64,000 bases of DNA from positions 62,001 through 126,000 of the forward strand of contig NZ_LYOY01000001.1 in assembly GCF_001653515.1 (NCBI RefSeq), in the 5' to 3' direction. The notes beneath the pieces are model-generated. The model saw only the letters and a list, made by a program, of their open reading frames with translations, ran no database searches and had not been told where the DNA came from. A program made the translations under genes and the position numbers. Shown piece by piece: positions 50,371 through 58,667 of this stretch (position 1 is its first letter; each line of letters begins with the position of its first letter). Source of the DNA: Streptomyces sp. ERV7 (GTDB lineage Bacteria > Actinomycetota > Actinomycetes > Streptomycetales > Streptomycetaceae).

Positions 50371-53300
50371 ATGAAAACAAGAAGGGCCCGAATACGGCCG
50401 AGAGCGCGGCTGGTGTCCGCCGCCCTCGTCGCCGCGCTGATGGCGGGACTGCTCGGGGTGGTGGGTGCCGGCGCCCCTGCTGCGCAGGCAGCGGTGACCG
50501 GTCTGCGCACCACGACGTTCAACATGCAGAACTCGCCCAACTATTGGGAGAGGATTCAGGGGTTACTGGGAGAGGCCAATGCTCCGCAGGTCGTGGCGCT
50601 CCAGGAGGTCGGGAAGTTTGAGCCGCCCGGCTACGACTGCAATGACTCTCACGATTTCATCAGCAGAGGACGGGAGCAGATAGCTTATTCTGTGCATAAA
50701 TGCACAGCAGCCGGTGGCTACTTCTACTACTTCCTCGAAACCCGAGTGGCCAAAACTAAAGGGCAGAACATTGCTTTTTTCGTCGATCGGGACATTGCTC
50801 TCAATGATGCAAACATCCGTGTGATCGGCCGGGTGGGTGCTATTGGTAACGATAGAAAGAACCCTAAGCCCATGCTCGGGATTCGGGTAGCTGACACCTG
50901 GCTGTACAGCGCTCACGGAGAGAACGGGGGCAGTGACGCGTCCAAGTTGGTCGAAGCGGCTCACGAAGACGCGGGCGCTGACGACTGGGCCGTGATGGGG
51001 GACTTCAACCGTGAGTCGCACGAGTGGACGCAGGAAGAGTTGCAGCCGCTCGGGGCTCGTGTGATCGCCACGGATTTGCCCACCCGCGAGGACAAAGTAC
51101 TCGACTACATGGTCGCAGACGAGGACAGCAGCCTCGGTGTCCATCCGCAGCGCATCGAGGATCTCAAGTCTGACCACTGGGCAGTGCGGTTCGGCACCGA
51201 CTGTGCTCCTGTGGCCAGGCCGAGGGCTCTGCCGAAGGCGAGTGCCGTGGGCGGTTCGTGCACGGGAAGGCCGCCCGCCATCGTCTCGATGGGCGACAGC
51301 TACATCTCCGGTGAGGGCGGCCGATGGGCGGGCAACGCGCTCACCAAGCCGGAAGGGGACGTGTGGGGCACCGACCGGAAGTCGATGTGCCAGAGCGGGC
51401 AGGACTGTGTGTACGACACGACATCCTATGACGGCGGTAATCGCTGCGACCGGTCGGACGTGGCTCCCATCAAGGGAGTTGAGTTCGAGGGGATTCCCGC
51501 AGAACGCCGGTTCAACCTCGCCTGTTCGGGGGCGACGACCGAGCACATTGTCTCGGAGTCGTTCAAGGGCGAGAAGCCCCAGGTTCAGCAGCTCCAAGAT
51601 CTGGCCCGGCAATATGACGTCCGGATGATCGTGCTGTCCATCGGCGGCAACGACCTGAAGTTCAGCGAGATCGTCCAGGCGTGTGCGAAATCCTATCTGG
51701 AGGATTCGGTGGGAAACCTCGATCCCCCAGTGCGGTGGCAGTGCTCCAGCACCCGGGAGAAGGCGTTTGCCGGTGCGCTCGACGGCGTCCGGGCCGCTGT
51801 GACCAAGAGCTTGATGGAGATCCGTCGCGTGATGAGGGCAGCGGGTCAGTCGGACTACCGGCTGGTGCTGCAGTCGTATCCCAACGTGCTCCCCAAGAGC
51901 TCCGAGTACCGGTACGGCGAAGGTGCGTTCAGCTTCCCCCGGTACACCAGCGGCGGATGTCCGTTCCGCGACACCGACTCCGACTGGGCCCGTGAATCCG
52001 TCGTACCCCGGATCAGCAGCATGCTGCGGGCAGCCGCGGGGACAGCCGGAGCAAAGTTCCTGGACGTGCAGAACGCCTTCGCCGGGCACGAGCTGTGCGC
52101 CAAGTCCGCCGAACAGGCGACGGACGCGAACAGCAACAGCAGTCCTCTTCCGGCGGACAAAGCCGAATGGGTCCGCTGGGTCCCCTATCTCAGCAACTGG
52201 ACCAAGGCCTGGTTCGAGGGCAAGGCGCAGGGGGACCAGCAGGAGGCGATTCACCCCAACGCCTTCGGGCAGCGAGCGCTGGCATCGTGCCTGTCCGGGT
52301 TGGGCCAGGCACTGGCGCAGAACGACGTTGCCGCCTACGAATGCGGCGGATCGGACGGCGGCACGAAGACCAGCCCGCTCAAGGGCGAGCGTGAGGGAGT
52401 CGTCCGGTTGCGCAATGCCCGCACCGGGGAGGTCCTGGACTCCGCGGGGGCGCGCGACGACGCCTACCTCATCACCTCCCGGGACCAAGCCTCGGACAGC
52501 CAGCGGTGGCTGCTGCGCAACGCCGGCACGGGGCGAATCTCGCTGCAGGCACAGCACAACGGCCGCTACCTCGACACCTGGAGCAGCTGGACCTATCTGG
52601 GCAAGGAGCGTGCCTGGTTCCTGTCACGCCGTGACGACGACGGCCGCATCGCACTGTCCCTCGACCAAGGCCGGGCAGCAAGCACCTGTCTGGCACAGAA
52701 CCCGGGCAAGGAATCACAGGGGAAGAAGTGGGTCAGCCACGACCCCTGTCCGCACGTCATGGAGGACCAGTACTGGTACATCGATTATCCAGCCGATGTG
52801 GTCATCACCCCGCGGGACCCGGCCGCTGGCACGGAGCCACGCGACGGCCGGCGCATGGAGCTGAGGTCGGCCACCGGCATGGCGATGGACCTCCAGGGCA
52901 GCAACACCGCGAGCGGCACCAGCGTGCAGGCCTACGTGCCCAATGAATCCGAGGCGCAGCGCTGGGTGCTGCGGTCGCTGGGCGGAGGGAACTGGCGGAT
53001 CAACGCGGCCGCGAAGCCGGACATGGCGGTTGACCACGATCCCGGACCCCACCGCACTCACCTGATCGAGACCCGGGAGGGCAACGCAAACCAGGTGTGG
53101 CAGGCCCGGAGCTCGGGTGGCGGCTGGTACACCCTGGTCAGCGCGGCCGACGGCCGCTGTCTGAGCGCTGAAGAGGCGGGACGGCCACTGGAGTTGGTGG
53201 CCTGCGAGTCGGAGAGCCAGAAGCAGCGGTGGAAGTTCAGGGAGTCGGGGGCCGGACTGGCCGTCAGTACGATCAGGGGGCTCGAGGGCAAGTGCGTCGA

Positions 53301-56300
53301 GCCGCGCGGTGGCAATCGAGACGACCGCACGCCGATACGTCTGGCGACCTGCACAGGTTCGGACGGTCAGGGCTGGACGGCGGCCGGAGACGGCACGCTG
53401 CAGGCTCTGGCGAAGTGTTTGGACGTCGATGGCGGGCGCACGGACAACCGCGCTCCGGTTCAGCTGTACGCGTGCAACGGCGGTGCTGCCCAGCGGTGGG
53501 TGTACAGCGCCCGGCAGGAACTGCGCAACCCCGGCTCCGGCAAGTGCCTGGACGTACCCGGATCGGATACCGCTCAGGCGCTGCAGATCAATGACTGCAA
53601 CGGCAGCGACGCCCAGAAGTGGCAGATGTCCGCCCCGCCGATCGGCCAGCCCGACGGCGGCGACGCGGGCGATCCGTTCGACACGTCGCAGGACGACCGC
53701 GGCACCAAACCCGCCGCCGCAGGAGACTGCCGACCGGAGGGTATGGCGCAGACCGAGGGCGTGGCGGCGCGCTACTGCGACGTGTACGACGGATCAGGCC
53801 GTGAGTGGGTCGGCAACAATCGCACGCGGCGTTTGGTGGGCTACTTCACCGGGTGGCGTGCGGGGACGAACGGCGACCCGAAGTACCTGGCGTCGAACAT
53901 TCCGTGGTCGAAGGTGAGCCATGTCAACTATGCGTTCGCCCGTGTGGACAACGACCGGATCAGCATTGGTGATCCGAACGACCCGCACAACCCTGCGACC
54001 GGCATGACCTGGCCGGGTGACAAGAACGCCATGGACAGCTCGCTTCCGTACAAGGGGCACTTCAACCTGCTGAACAGCTACAAGAAGAAGCACCCGGCCG
54101 TGAAGACGCTGATCTCGGTGGGCGGCTGGGCGGACACCCGGAACTTCTACGCCATGACCACCAACGCCGACGGCAGTGTGAACCAGGCGGGCATCGACAC
54201 GTTCGCCGACTCGGTCACCGCGTTCCTGGACCGGTACGGGTTCAACGGGGTGGACGTCGACTACGAGTACCCGACCGCCCTGCCCAACACGGGCAACCCC
54301 AAGGACTGGGACGTCTCCAACCCCCGCCGCAAGGGGTTGCAGCAGGGATACAACGCGCTGATGAAGACGCTCCGGGAAAAGCTGGACAGGGCGGGCTCGG
54401 ACAAGGGGCGCTACTACCTGCTGACCTCTGCGGGCTCCTCCTCCGGCTATCTCGTGCGCGGCTTGGACGCCGGCCAGGCGCTGCAGTACCAGGACTTCGT
54501 CAACGTGATGACGTACGACCTGCACGGCTCCTGGAACAAGTACGTCGGCCCGCAGGCCCCGCTCTACGACGACGGGAAGGACAGCGAGCTGGCCGACGCC
54601 GGCATCTACGACGACAAGAGGGCCGACACCAAGGACTTCCAGAAGCACGGCTACTTCAACACCGATTGGGCGTACCACTACTACCGCGGCGCGCTCCCGG
54701 CGGGCCGCATCAACCTCGGCGTCCCGTACTACTCCCGGGGCTGGCGGGACGTGCAGGGCGGCTCGGACGGGCTGTGGGGGACGGCGGCGATGCCGGAACA
54801 GTCCCAGTGCCCGCTGGGTACCGGAGGCAGGGGACCGGCGAACGCCCAGGCGTGCGGGCTCGGCGCTGTCGGCATCGACAATGTGTGGCACGACACCGAG
54901 AACGAGCGCGAGGTCGGGGCCGGGTCGAACCCGCTGTGGCACACGAAGAACCTCCAGGCCGGTATCACACCCGGCTATCTCCGGTCCTACGGCGTCGACC
55001 CCGACAGCGCCGAAGGCCGACTGAGCGGCACGTATGCCGAAAAGTACTCGGATGAGCTCCAGGCACCCTGGCTGTGGAACGCGACCAAGCGGGTGTTCCT
55101 GTCCACCGAGAACGAGAAGTCCATCGATGCCAAGAGCCAGTACATCGCCGACAAGGGCATTGGTGGCGCGATGATCTGGGAACTCGCCGGAGACTACACC
55201 CAGCGTGCCGGCGGGGAGTGGGGGATGGGCTATGACCTCACCACCCGGCTGGACAACGCCCTCAAGAGCTCCGCGGCATACGGGAACACGAAGGCGGGGG
55301 GCCGACAACAGCCGAGGGAGGTGATCGACGTGACGGCGCAGCTGGTGGACTTCCCCACCGGGAAGGACGACTTCTATCCGATCCAGCCGAAGCTGCGGAT
55401 CACCAACAACACCGGCGTCACCCTCGCCCAGGGCACCGAGATCTCCCTCGACCTGCCCACCTCCACGCCGCCGGTGGTCAAGGACAACGACTACAAGGAG
55501 ATCAAGGGCCTCACCCCCGGCCACACCGGCCCCAACGCGGGAGGCCTGAAGGGTGACTTCCACCGTCTCACGCTCACCCTCGGCTACTGCGAGGACCTGG
55601 CACCGGGCAAATCCCGGGACATCGACCTGAAGTACTACCTGCCCGTCACCGGGCCGTCCAACATCACCTTCACGATGGGCGGCAAGGAGTACGGCTCCAC
55701 CGGCGACCGGCGCCGCGACGTCTCGGCGGTCAACCCTCCCGCGCCCAGCACAGGAGCCGAATGCCAGGCGGCCACCTGGAAGCAGGGGCAGGTCTACCGG
55801 CCCGACGGCGGGCGGCTGTGGCGGATGTATGACAAGGGCGACAAGGGCTGGATGTTCGAGTACGGCGACAGCCCGTCAGGAAAGTCCATGATGATCGACA
55901 ACAACCCCGACCAGTCCCGCGTGCACCTCGTGGAGCTCATGGACCAAAACCCCAACCAGTACTGGAAGATACAGTCCGCAGGCGGCGGCACGTACACCGT
56001 CAGCAGTGGTGAACGCTGCATGACCGCGACCGCCGCGCGCAAGGACATCGCCTCGGTCGGCTGCGACGGGCGAGCCGAGCAGAAGTGGAGACTGGTCCCC
56101 ATCGCCGACAACGGCAGTGAAGGAGCACCCGGCGCGCCCAAACACAACGGCGTGTTCAAGCTGCGCTCCCTGGTCGGCGGCAACGACCTGGAGGTCGCCG
56201 GCGGCACGACCGACCAAGGCACGCACATTCTCACCGGTGACGCGAAGGCCTCGACAGCGGCCTTCGTGAAGCACCAGGGCTACTACTGGTACGCCCAGTG

Positions 56301-56376
56301 GTACACCACCGCCGAACCCGGCACGGCCGAGGCGAACGGCGGCAAGCCGTGGAGGCGGCTCAGCCCCGCCCCGTAA
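50371..56376 (+). CDS. Secreted multidomain hydrolase: CdtB-like nuclease, SGNH hydrolase, ricin lectins, GH18 chitinase
   Basis: A 2001-residue protein. Signal peptide 1-40. Residues 45-275: DNase I/CdtB fold with Glu79 (VVALQEVG), His182 (YSAHGENGG), Asp211/Asn213 (VMGDFNRES), Asp245 (VLDYMVAD) and Asp268-His269 (KSDHWAVRF). About 300-640: SGNH esterase with Ser310 (GDSYISGEG), SIGGNDLKF near 424 and the catalytic His near 628 (IHPNAFGQ). About 670-1090: ricin-type repeats, the last with QRW/QKW motifs. About 1143-1640: GH18 chitinase with FNGVDVDYEYP, catalytic Glu1299. The rest: a beta domain and further lectin-like repeats. ATG 50371 follows AGGGG. It would attack chitin, esters and nucleic acid outside the cell. 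Confidence 0.9.
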   Translation: MKTRRARIRPRARLVSAALVAALMAGLLGVVGAGAPAAQAAVTGLRTTTFNMQNSPNYWERIQGLLGEANAPQVVALQEVGKFEPPGYDCNDSHDFISRGREQIAYSVHKCTAAGGYFYYFLETRVAKTKGQNIAFFVDRDIALNDANIRVIGRVGAIGNDRKNPKPMLGIRVADTWLYSAHGENGGSDASKLVEAAHEDAGADDWAVMGDFNRESHEWTQEELQPLGARVIATDLPTREDKVLDYMVADEDSSLGVHPQRIEDLKSDHWAVRFGTDCAPVARPRALPKASAVGGSCTGRPPAIVSMGDSYISGEGGRWAGNALTKPEGDVWGTDRKSMCQSGQDCVYDTTSYDGGNRCDRSDVAPIKGVEFEGIPAERRFNLACSGATTEHIVSESFKGEKPQVQQLQDLARQYDVRMIVLSIGGNDLKFSEIVQACAKSYLEDSVGNLDPPVRWQCSSTREKAFAGALDGVRAAVTKSLMEIRRVMRAAGQSDYRLVLQSYPNVLPKSSEYRYGEGAFSFPRYTSGGCPFRDTDSDWARESVVPRISSMLRAAAGTAGAKFLDVQNAFAGHELCAKSAEQATDANSNSSPLPADKAEWVRWVPYLSNWTKAWFEGKAQGDQQEAIHPNAFGQRALASCLSGLGQALAQNDVAAYECGGSDGGTKTSPLKGEREGVVRLRNARTGEVLDSAGARDDAYLITSRDQASDSQRWLLRNAGTGRISLQAQHNGRYLDTWSSWTYLGKERAWFLSRRDDDGRIALSLDQGRAASTCLAQNPGKESQGKKWVSHDPCPHVMEDQYWYIDYPADVVITPRDPAAGTEPRDGRRMELRSATGMAMDLQGSNTASGTSVQAYVPNESEAQRWVLRSLGGGNWRINAAAKPDMAVDHDPGPHRTHLIETREGNANQVWQARSSGGGWYTLVSAADGRCLSAEEAGRPLELVACESESQKQRWKFRESGAGLAVSTIRGLEGKCVEPRGGNRDDRTPIRLATCTGSDGQGWTAAGDGTLQALAKCLDVDGGRTDNRAPVQLYACNGGAAQRWVYSARQELRNPGSGKCLDVPGSDTAQALQINDCNGSDAQKWQMSAPPIGQPDGGDAGDPFDTSQDDRGTKPAAAGDCRPEGMAQTEGVAARYCDVYDGSGREWVGNNRTRRLVGYFTGWRAGTNGDPKYLASNIPWSKVSHVNYAFARVDNDRISIGDPNDPHNPATGMTWPGDKNAMDSSLPYKGHFNLLNSYKKKHPAVKTLISVGGWADTRNFYAMTTNADGSVNQAGIDTFADSVTAFLDRYGFNGVDVDYEYPTALPNTGNPKDWDVSNPRRKGLQQGYNALMKTLREKLDRAGSDKGRYYLLTSAGSSSGYLVRGLDAGQALQYQDFVNVMTYDLHGSWNKYVGPQAPLYDDGKDSELADAGIYDDKRADTKDFQKHGYFNTDWAYHYYRGALPAGRINLGVPYYSRGWRDVQGGSDGLWGTAAMPEQSQCPLGTGGRGPANAQACGLGAVGIDNVWHDTENEREVGAGSNPLWHTKNLQAGITPGYLRSYGVDPDSAEGRLSGTYAEKYSDELQAPWLWNATKRVFLSTENEKSIDAKSQYIADKGIGGAMIWELAGDYTQRAGGEWGMGYDLTTRLDNALKSSAAYGNTKAGGRQQPREVIDVTAQLVDFPTGKDDFYPIQPKLRITNNTGVTLAQGTEISLDLPTSTPPVVKDNDYKEIKGLTPGHTGPNAGGLKGDFHRLTLTLGYCEDLAPGKSRDIDLKYYLPVTGPSNITFTMGGKEYGSTGDRRRDVSAVNPPAPSTGAECQAATWKQGQVYRPDGGRLWRMYDKGDKGWMFEYGDSPSGKSMMIDNNPDQSRVHLVELMDQNPNQYWKIQSAGGGTYTVSSGERCMTATAARKDIASVGCDGRAEQKWRLVPIADNGSEGAPGAPKHNGVFKLRSLVGGNDLEVAGGTTDQGTHILTGDAKASTAAFVKHQGYYWYAQWYTTAEPGTAEANGGKPWRRLSPAP

Positions 56377-56409
56377 CCCCTCGGGAAAGCACACTCATAT
56401 CGAGCAGAC

Positions 56410-56447
56410 CGGGCCCCGGCAGAGCAACGCGCATCTGCCGGGGCCCG
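56410..56447 (+). terminator. Hairpin after the large exoprotein gene
   Basis: CGGGCCCCGGCAG and CTGCCGGGGCCCG form a perfect 13-base stem around a 12-base loop, 33 bases past the stop. Transcription of the giant gene probably ends here, so the genes after 56566 form a separate unit. Confidence 0.82.
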
Positions 56448-56565
56448 CCGTGTCCGCCCGTCGGGAACTTGCGGAGATGGTGACGGTATGTCAGTCCGGG
56501 GGTGTGGTGGATGGCTTGGAGCCGGCGGTCGGCGGGGGGAGCGGACTCCCGTAGCCTCACGGCTT

Positions 56566-57558
56566 GTGAGATCGATACGTACGACGTGGGGCCGCGCGCG
56601 AGGCGGGCGGGCCAGGGGCAAGGTGCCCCCTTCGCAGAGGGCAGTCCTGGATCGGCTGCGGGATCTATGCGCGGCAGGCGAGTTCGAGGAGGCCGAGGCC
56701 GAGGCGAGGTCTCTTGCCGCGGTGCCGCGCGTCCGGGGTGGAGACTCCTTGGTCGTGTCATGGCTGGCCAGGTCCTTTGCCACGAGGGCGGCCATCGCCC
56801 ACGGGCGGGGGGCGGAGGTTTTGCCCGAACTGGAGACCTTGATTACGGAGTTGGAGCAGAAGGCCGACTCCTATGGCCCGAATGTGCGGGTACTACTGCT
56901 GGGCCTCCGGTCGAACCGGGTGGCGGTCCTCGTCGGACAGGGCCGGTACACAGAGGGAGAGGCCGAGGCGCAGGACATCCTGCGTGCCCTCGCTCGTCTC
57001 GCGCACCTCACCGCGGTGTGGGAGACCGAACTGTCCGCATTGACCAACCTGGCAGCCGCACTGAACGGGCAGGGTCGCTACGAGGAGGCGGAGGCCATCG
57101 CCCGCGGGAATCTGCCGCGAGCGGACGAGCCCACGGCTGTCGTCCTGCGCCGCGTCCTGGGGCGCAGCCTGAATGGGCAGGGCCGCTACGAGGAGGCGTT
57201 GGCCGAGGTCGGCCGACTCGCGCCGCTGGGCCGTGCCGACAGCGGAGCTGTGGACATCGACACGGCCAGGGCCCTGCACGGCCTGGGCCGTCGCAGCGAG
57301 GCGGAAGCCGCCGTTCGCCAGGCACTGACCGCCTGCGAGCAGTTCCTCCACCCGGCCCACCCCCGCACCCGGGACGCCCGCACGCTGCTGACCCGCATCA
57401 CTGTGGAAGACCCGGCCCCGAATGAACTCGTTCGATCCCGGGCGACGAAGGACGCCCCGCGCGCCGCATCATCCGTTCGCGCTGCCTCGCGGGAGGCGCG
57501 CATGAGTACCCGTACTCATGCACCCGGTTCGCCCACGCGGGCAGGGTGGTGTCCATGA
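56566..57558 (+). CDS. Tetratricopeptide-repeat protein
   Basis: A 330-residue protein with TPR-type helices: AVLDRLRDLCAAGEFEEAEA, LTNLAAALNGQGRYEEAEAI, LGRSLNGQGRYEEALAEVGR and ARALHGLGRRSEAEAAVRQA. The LxGQGRYEEA pattern is the TPR consensus. Relatives seem to begin MVRSIRTTWGR, hence the GTG at 56566; the ATG at 56488 is longer. The family normally ends near TRITVEDPAP, so the last 45 residues, of different composition, may be a read-through tail. The stop overlaps the next gene's ATG (ATGA), indicating coupling. TPRs mediate protein contacts; the partner is unknown. Confidence 0.7.
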   Translation: MRSIRTTWGRARGGRARGKVPPSQRAVLDRLRDLCAAGEFEEAEAEARSLAAVPRVRGGDSLVVSWLARSFATRAAIAHGRGAEVLPELETLITELEQKADSYGPNVRVLLLGLRSNRVAVLVGQGRYTEGEAEAQDILRALARLAHLTAVWETELSALTNLAAALNGQGRYEEAEAIARGNLPRADEPTAVVLRRVLGRSLNGQGRYEEALAEVGRLAPLGRADSGAVDIDTARALHGLGRRSEAEAAVRQALTACEQFLHPAHPRTRDARTLLTRITVEDPAPNELVRSRATKDAPRAASSVRAASREARMSTRTHAPGSPTRAGWCP

Positions 57559-57965
57559 ACCTGCCCGTTGCCCCGCCGGCCTTCGACGCCACCACCGGGC
57601 CCCGGCAGCGGCGACGGACTGACACAGGTGTGGACATCGGCGTCAGCTGCGGTTTGGTGTGCGTGGAACTGCTCACCCTGGTAGTGACCTTCGGGCTCTG
57701 GTTCCTGTCCGGGCTCGACCTCGACCCGGGAGCAACCGTCGAGTCCGACTCCCTGTGGGGTTACCTGGCCGCCGTGGGCGCGGTCGGCGTGTTCTCCACC
57801 GTGGCGGCGGCGTTCGCCGCCCGCGCCGGAGCGTTCGTCACCGTCATCAGCCAGGCCACCGTGGCCACCTTGGTCTGCGTCATCGTCTTCGGTGGGACCA
57901 TGGCGCAGTCCCACGAAGACGCGAGGTGCCGCGACACACCTTCCGCAGCGAGCTGCGAGGACTGA
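57555..57965 (+). CDS. Small membrane protein, DUF6234-like
   Basis: A 136-residue protein. A Thr/Pro/Arg-rich head is followed by a helix (VSCGLVCVELLTLVVTFGLW), an extracytoplasmic loop (SGLDLDPGATVESDSL), then two more hydrophobic segments (WGYLAAVGAVGVFSTVAAAF, TVISQATVATLVCVIVFGGT) and a tail with three cysteines. The layout agrees with streptomycete DUF6234 as I remember it. Its ATG overlaps the TPR gene stop. The function is unknown. The two genes recur together in streptomycetes, to my memory, but I cannot check this. Confidence 0.62.
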   Translation: MNLPVAPPAFDATTGPRQRRRTDTGVDIGVSCGLVCVELLTLVVTFGLWFLSGLDLDPGATVESDSLWGYLAAVGAVGVFSTVAAAFAARAGAFVTVISQATVATLVCVIVFGGTMAQSHEDARCRDTPSAASCED

Positions 57966-58316
57966 TCACCACCTTCCACCCCGCCAAGTCACCTATGTAT
58001 AAGGCAAGGTGGGCCGGAAGTGGTGGGAGCCGCCCGCCAGGGCTCCCCGCACGGTGGTGCGGTTCAACTCCCGCCAGCAACCCTCTCGTTGTGCGCGTCG
58101 GGTCCGCAAAGCCAACAGCGTTCGCGAAGGCATCCTCGGCATCGCCCGGGTCCACAACCTCGATTTCACGAGACAGCTCGGACTTCATACGGGACGACCT
58201 GCCGTTACACACCCACGACCTCGCCTTTGCGTTCTCTTGACCCGGATCTTCTAGGGTCGAGGAGTTGCATCCGCAGAGGACAGGGCGGGTGCGGGATCGA
58301 CGGGGGAAGGTGCCGG
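57966..58316. other. Intergenic stretch upstream of the WXG100-RHS cassette
   Basis: No gene is supported. A tRNA-like fragment (GTGCGGTTCAACTCCCGCC, near 58057-58076) is present but has no matching arms. The final 60 bases hold the ribosome site of the WXG100 gene (GGGGGAAGG). Confidence 0.45.
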
Positions 58317-58667
58317 GTGGGCGACGACGGCAAGGTTCTGGACATCAAGACGGCTGATCTGAAGCTGTCGGCACCCGTTTTCCACGAGCAGGCGAAGAAT
58401 CTGAGTACGGCGCTGACGAATCTGGTGAAGGCGCTGGACGGCTTCGGCAAGCCCTGGGGTGATGACGAGCAGGGCAAGGCGTTCGGGGACGCGTACGAGC
58501 CGCAGCAGACGGCGATCGAGCGCGGCGCGGGCATCTTGGTGCTCGGGCTGACGAGCATCCACGAGGCCATGATCGACATGTCGGACGGGCATGTGGACAA
58601 CGACGAGCTGATTGCCGGGATGTTCGCCAAGGTGAAGCCCCAGGAGCCGCAGGACGGTGCGAAGTGA
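58317..58667 (+). CDS. WXG100-like secretion partner (ESX type)
   Basis: A 116-residue helical-hairpin protein. Helix 1 is LSAPVFHEQAKNLSTALTNL, the turn KPWGDDEQGKAFGDAYEP carries the Trp-Gly of the WXG type, and helix 2 is ERGAGILVLGLTSIHEAMID. GTG at 58317 follows GGGGGAAGG. Its stop overlaps the RHS start (GTGA), so it is made with that protein and probably serves as a T7SS co-export or chaperone partner. No ESX machinery genes are in the window. Confidence 0.8.
   Translation: MGDDGKVLDIKTADLKLSAPVFHEQAKNLSTALTNLVKALDGFGKPWGDDEQGKAFGDAYEPQQTAIERGAGILVLGLTSIHEAMIDMSDGHVDNDELIAGMFAKVKPQEPQDGAK

Noticed and set aside
58040..58090. tRNA-like 3' fragment GTGCGGTTCAACTCCCGCC
   Set aside because: The T-loop sequence is reminiscent of a tRNA, but the T stem has a mismatch, no acceptor, D or anticodon arms can be paired, and no CCA follows. 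It is insufficient for a tRNA or att-site call.
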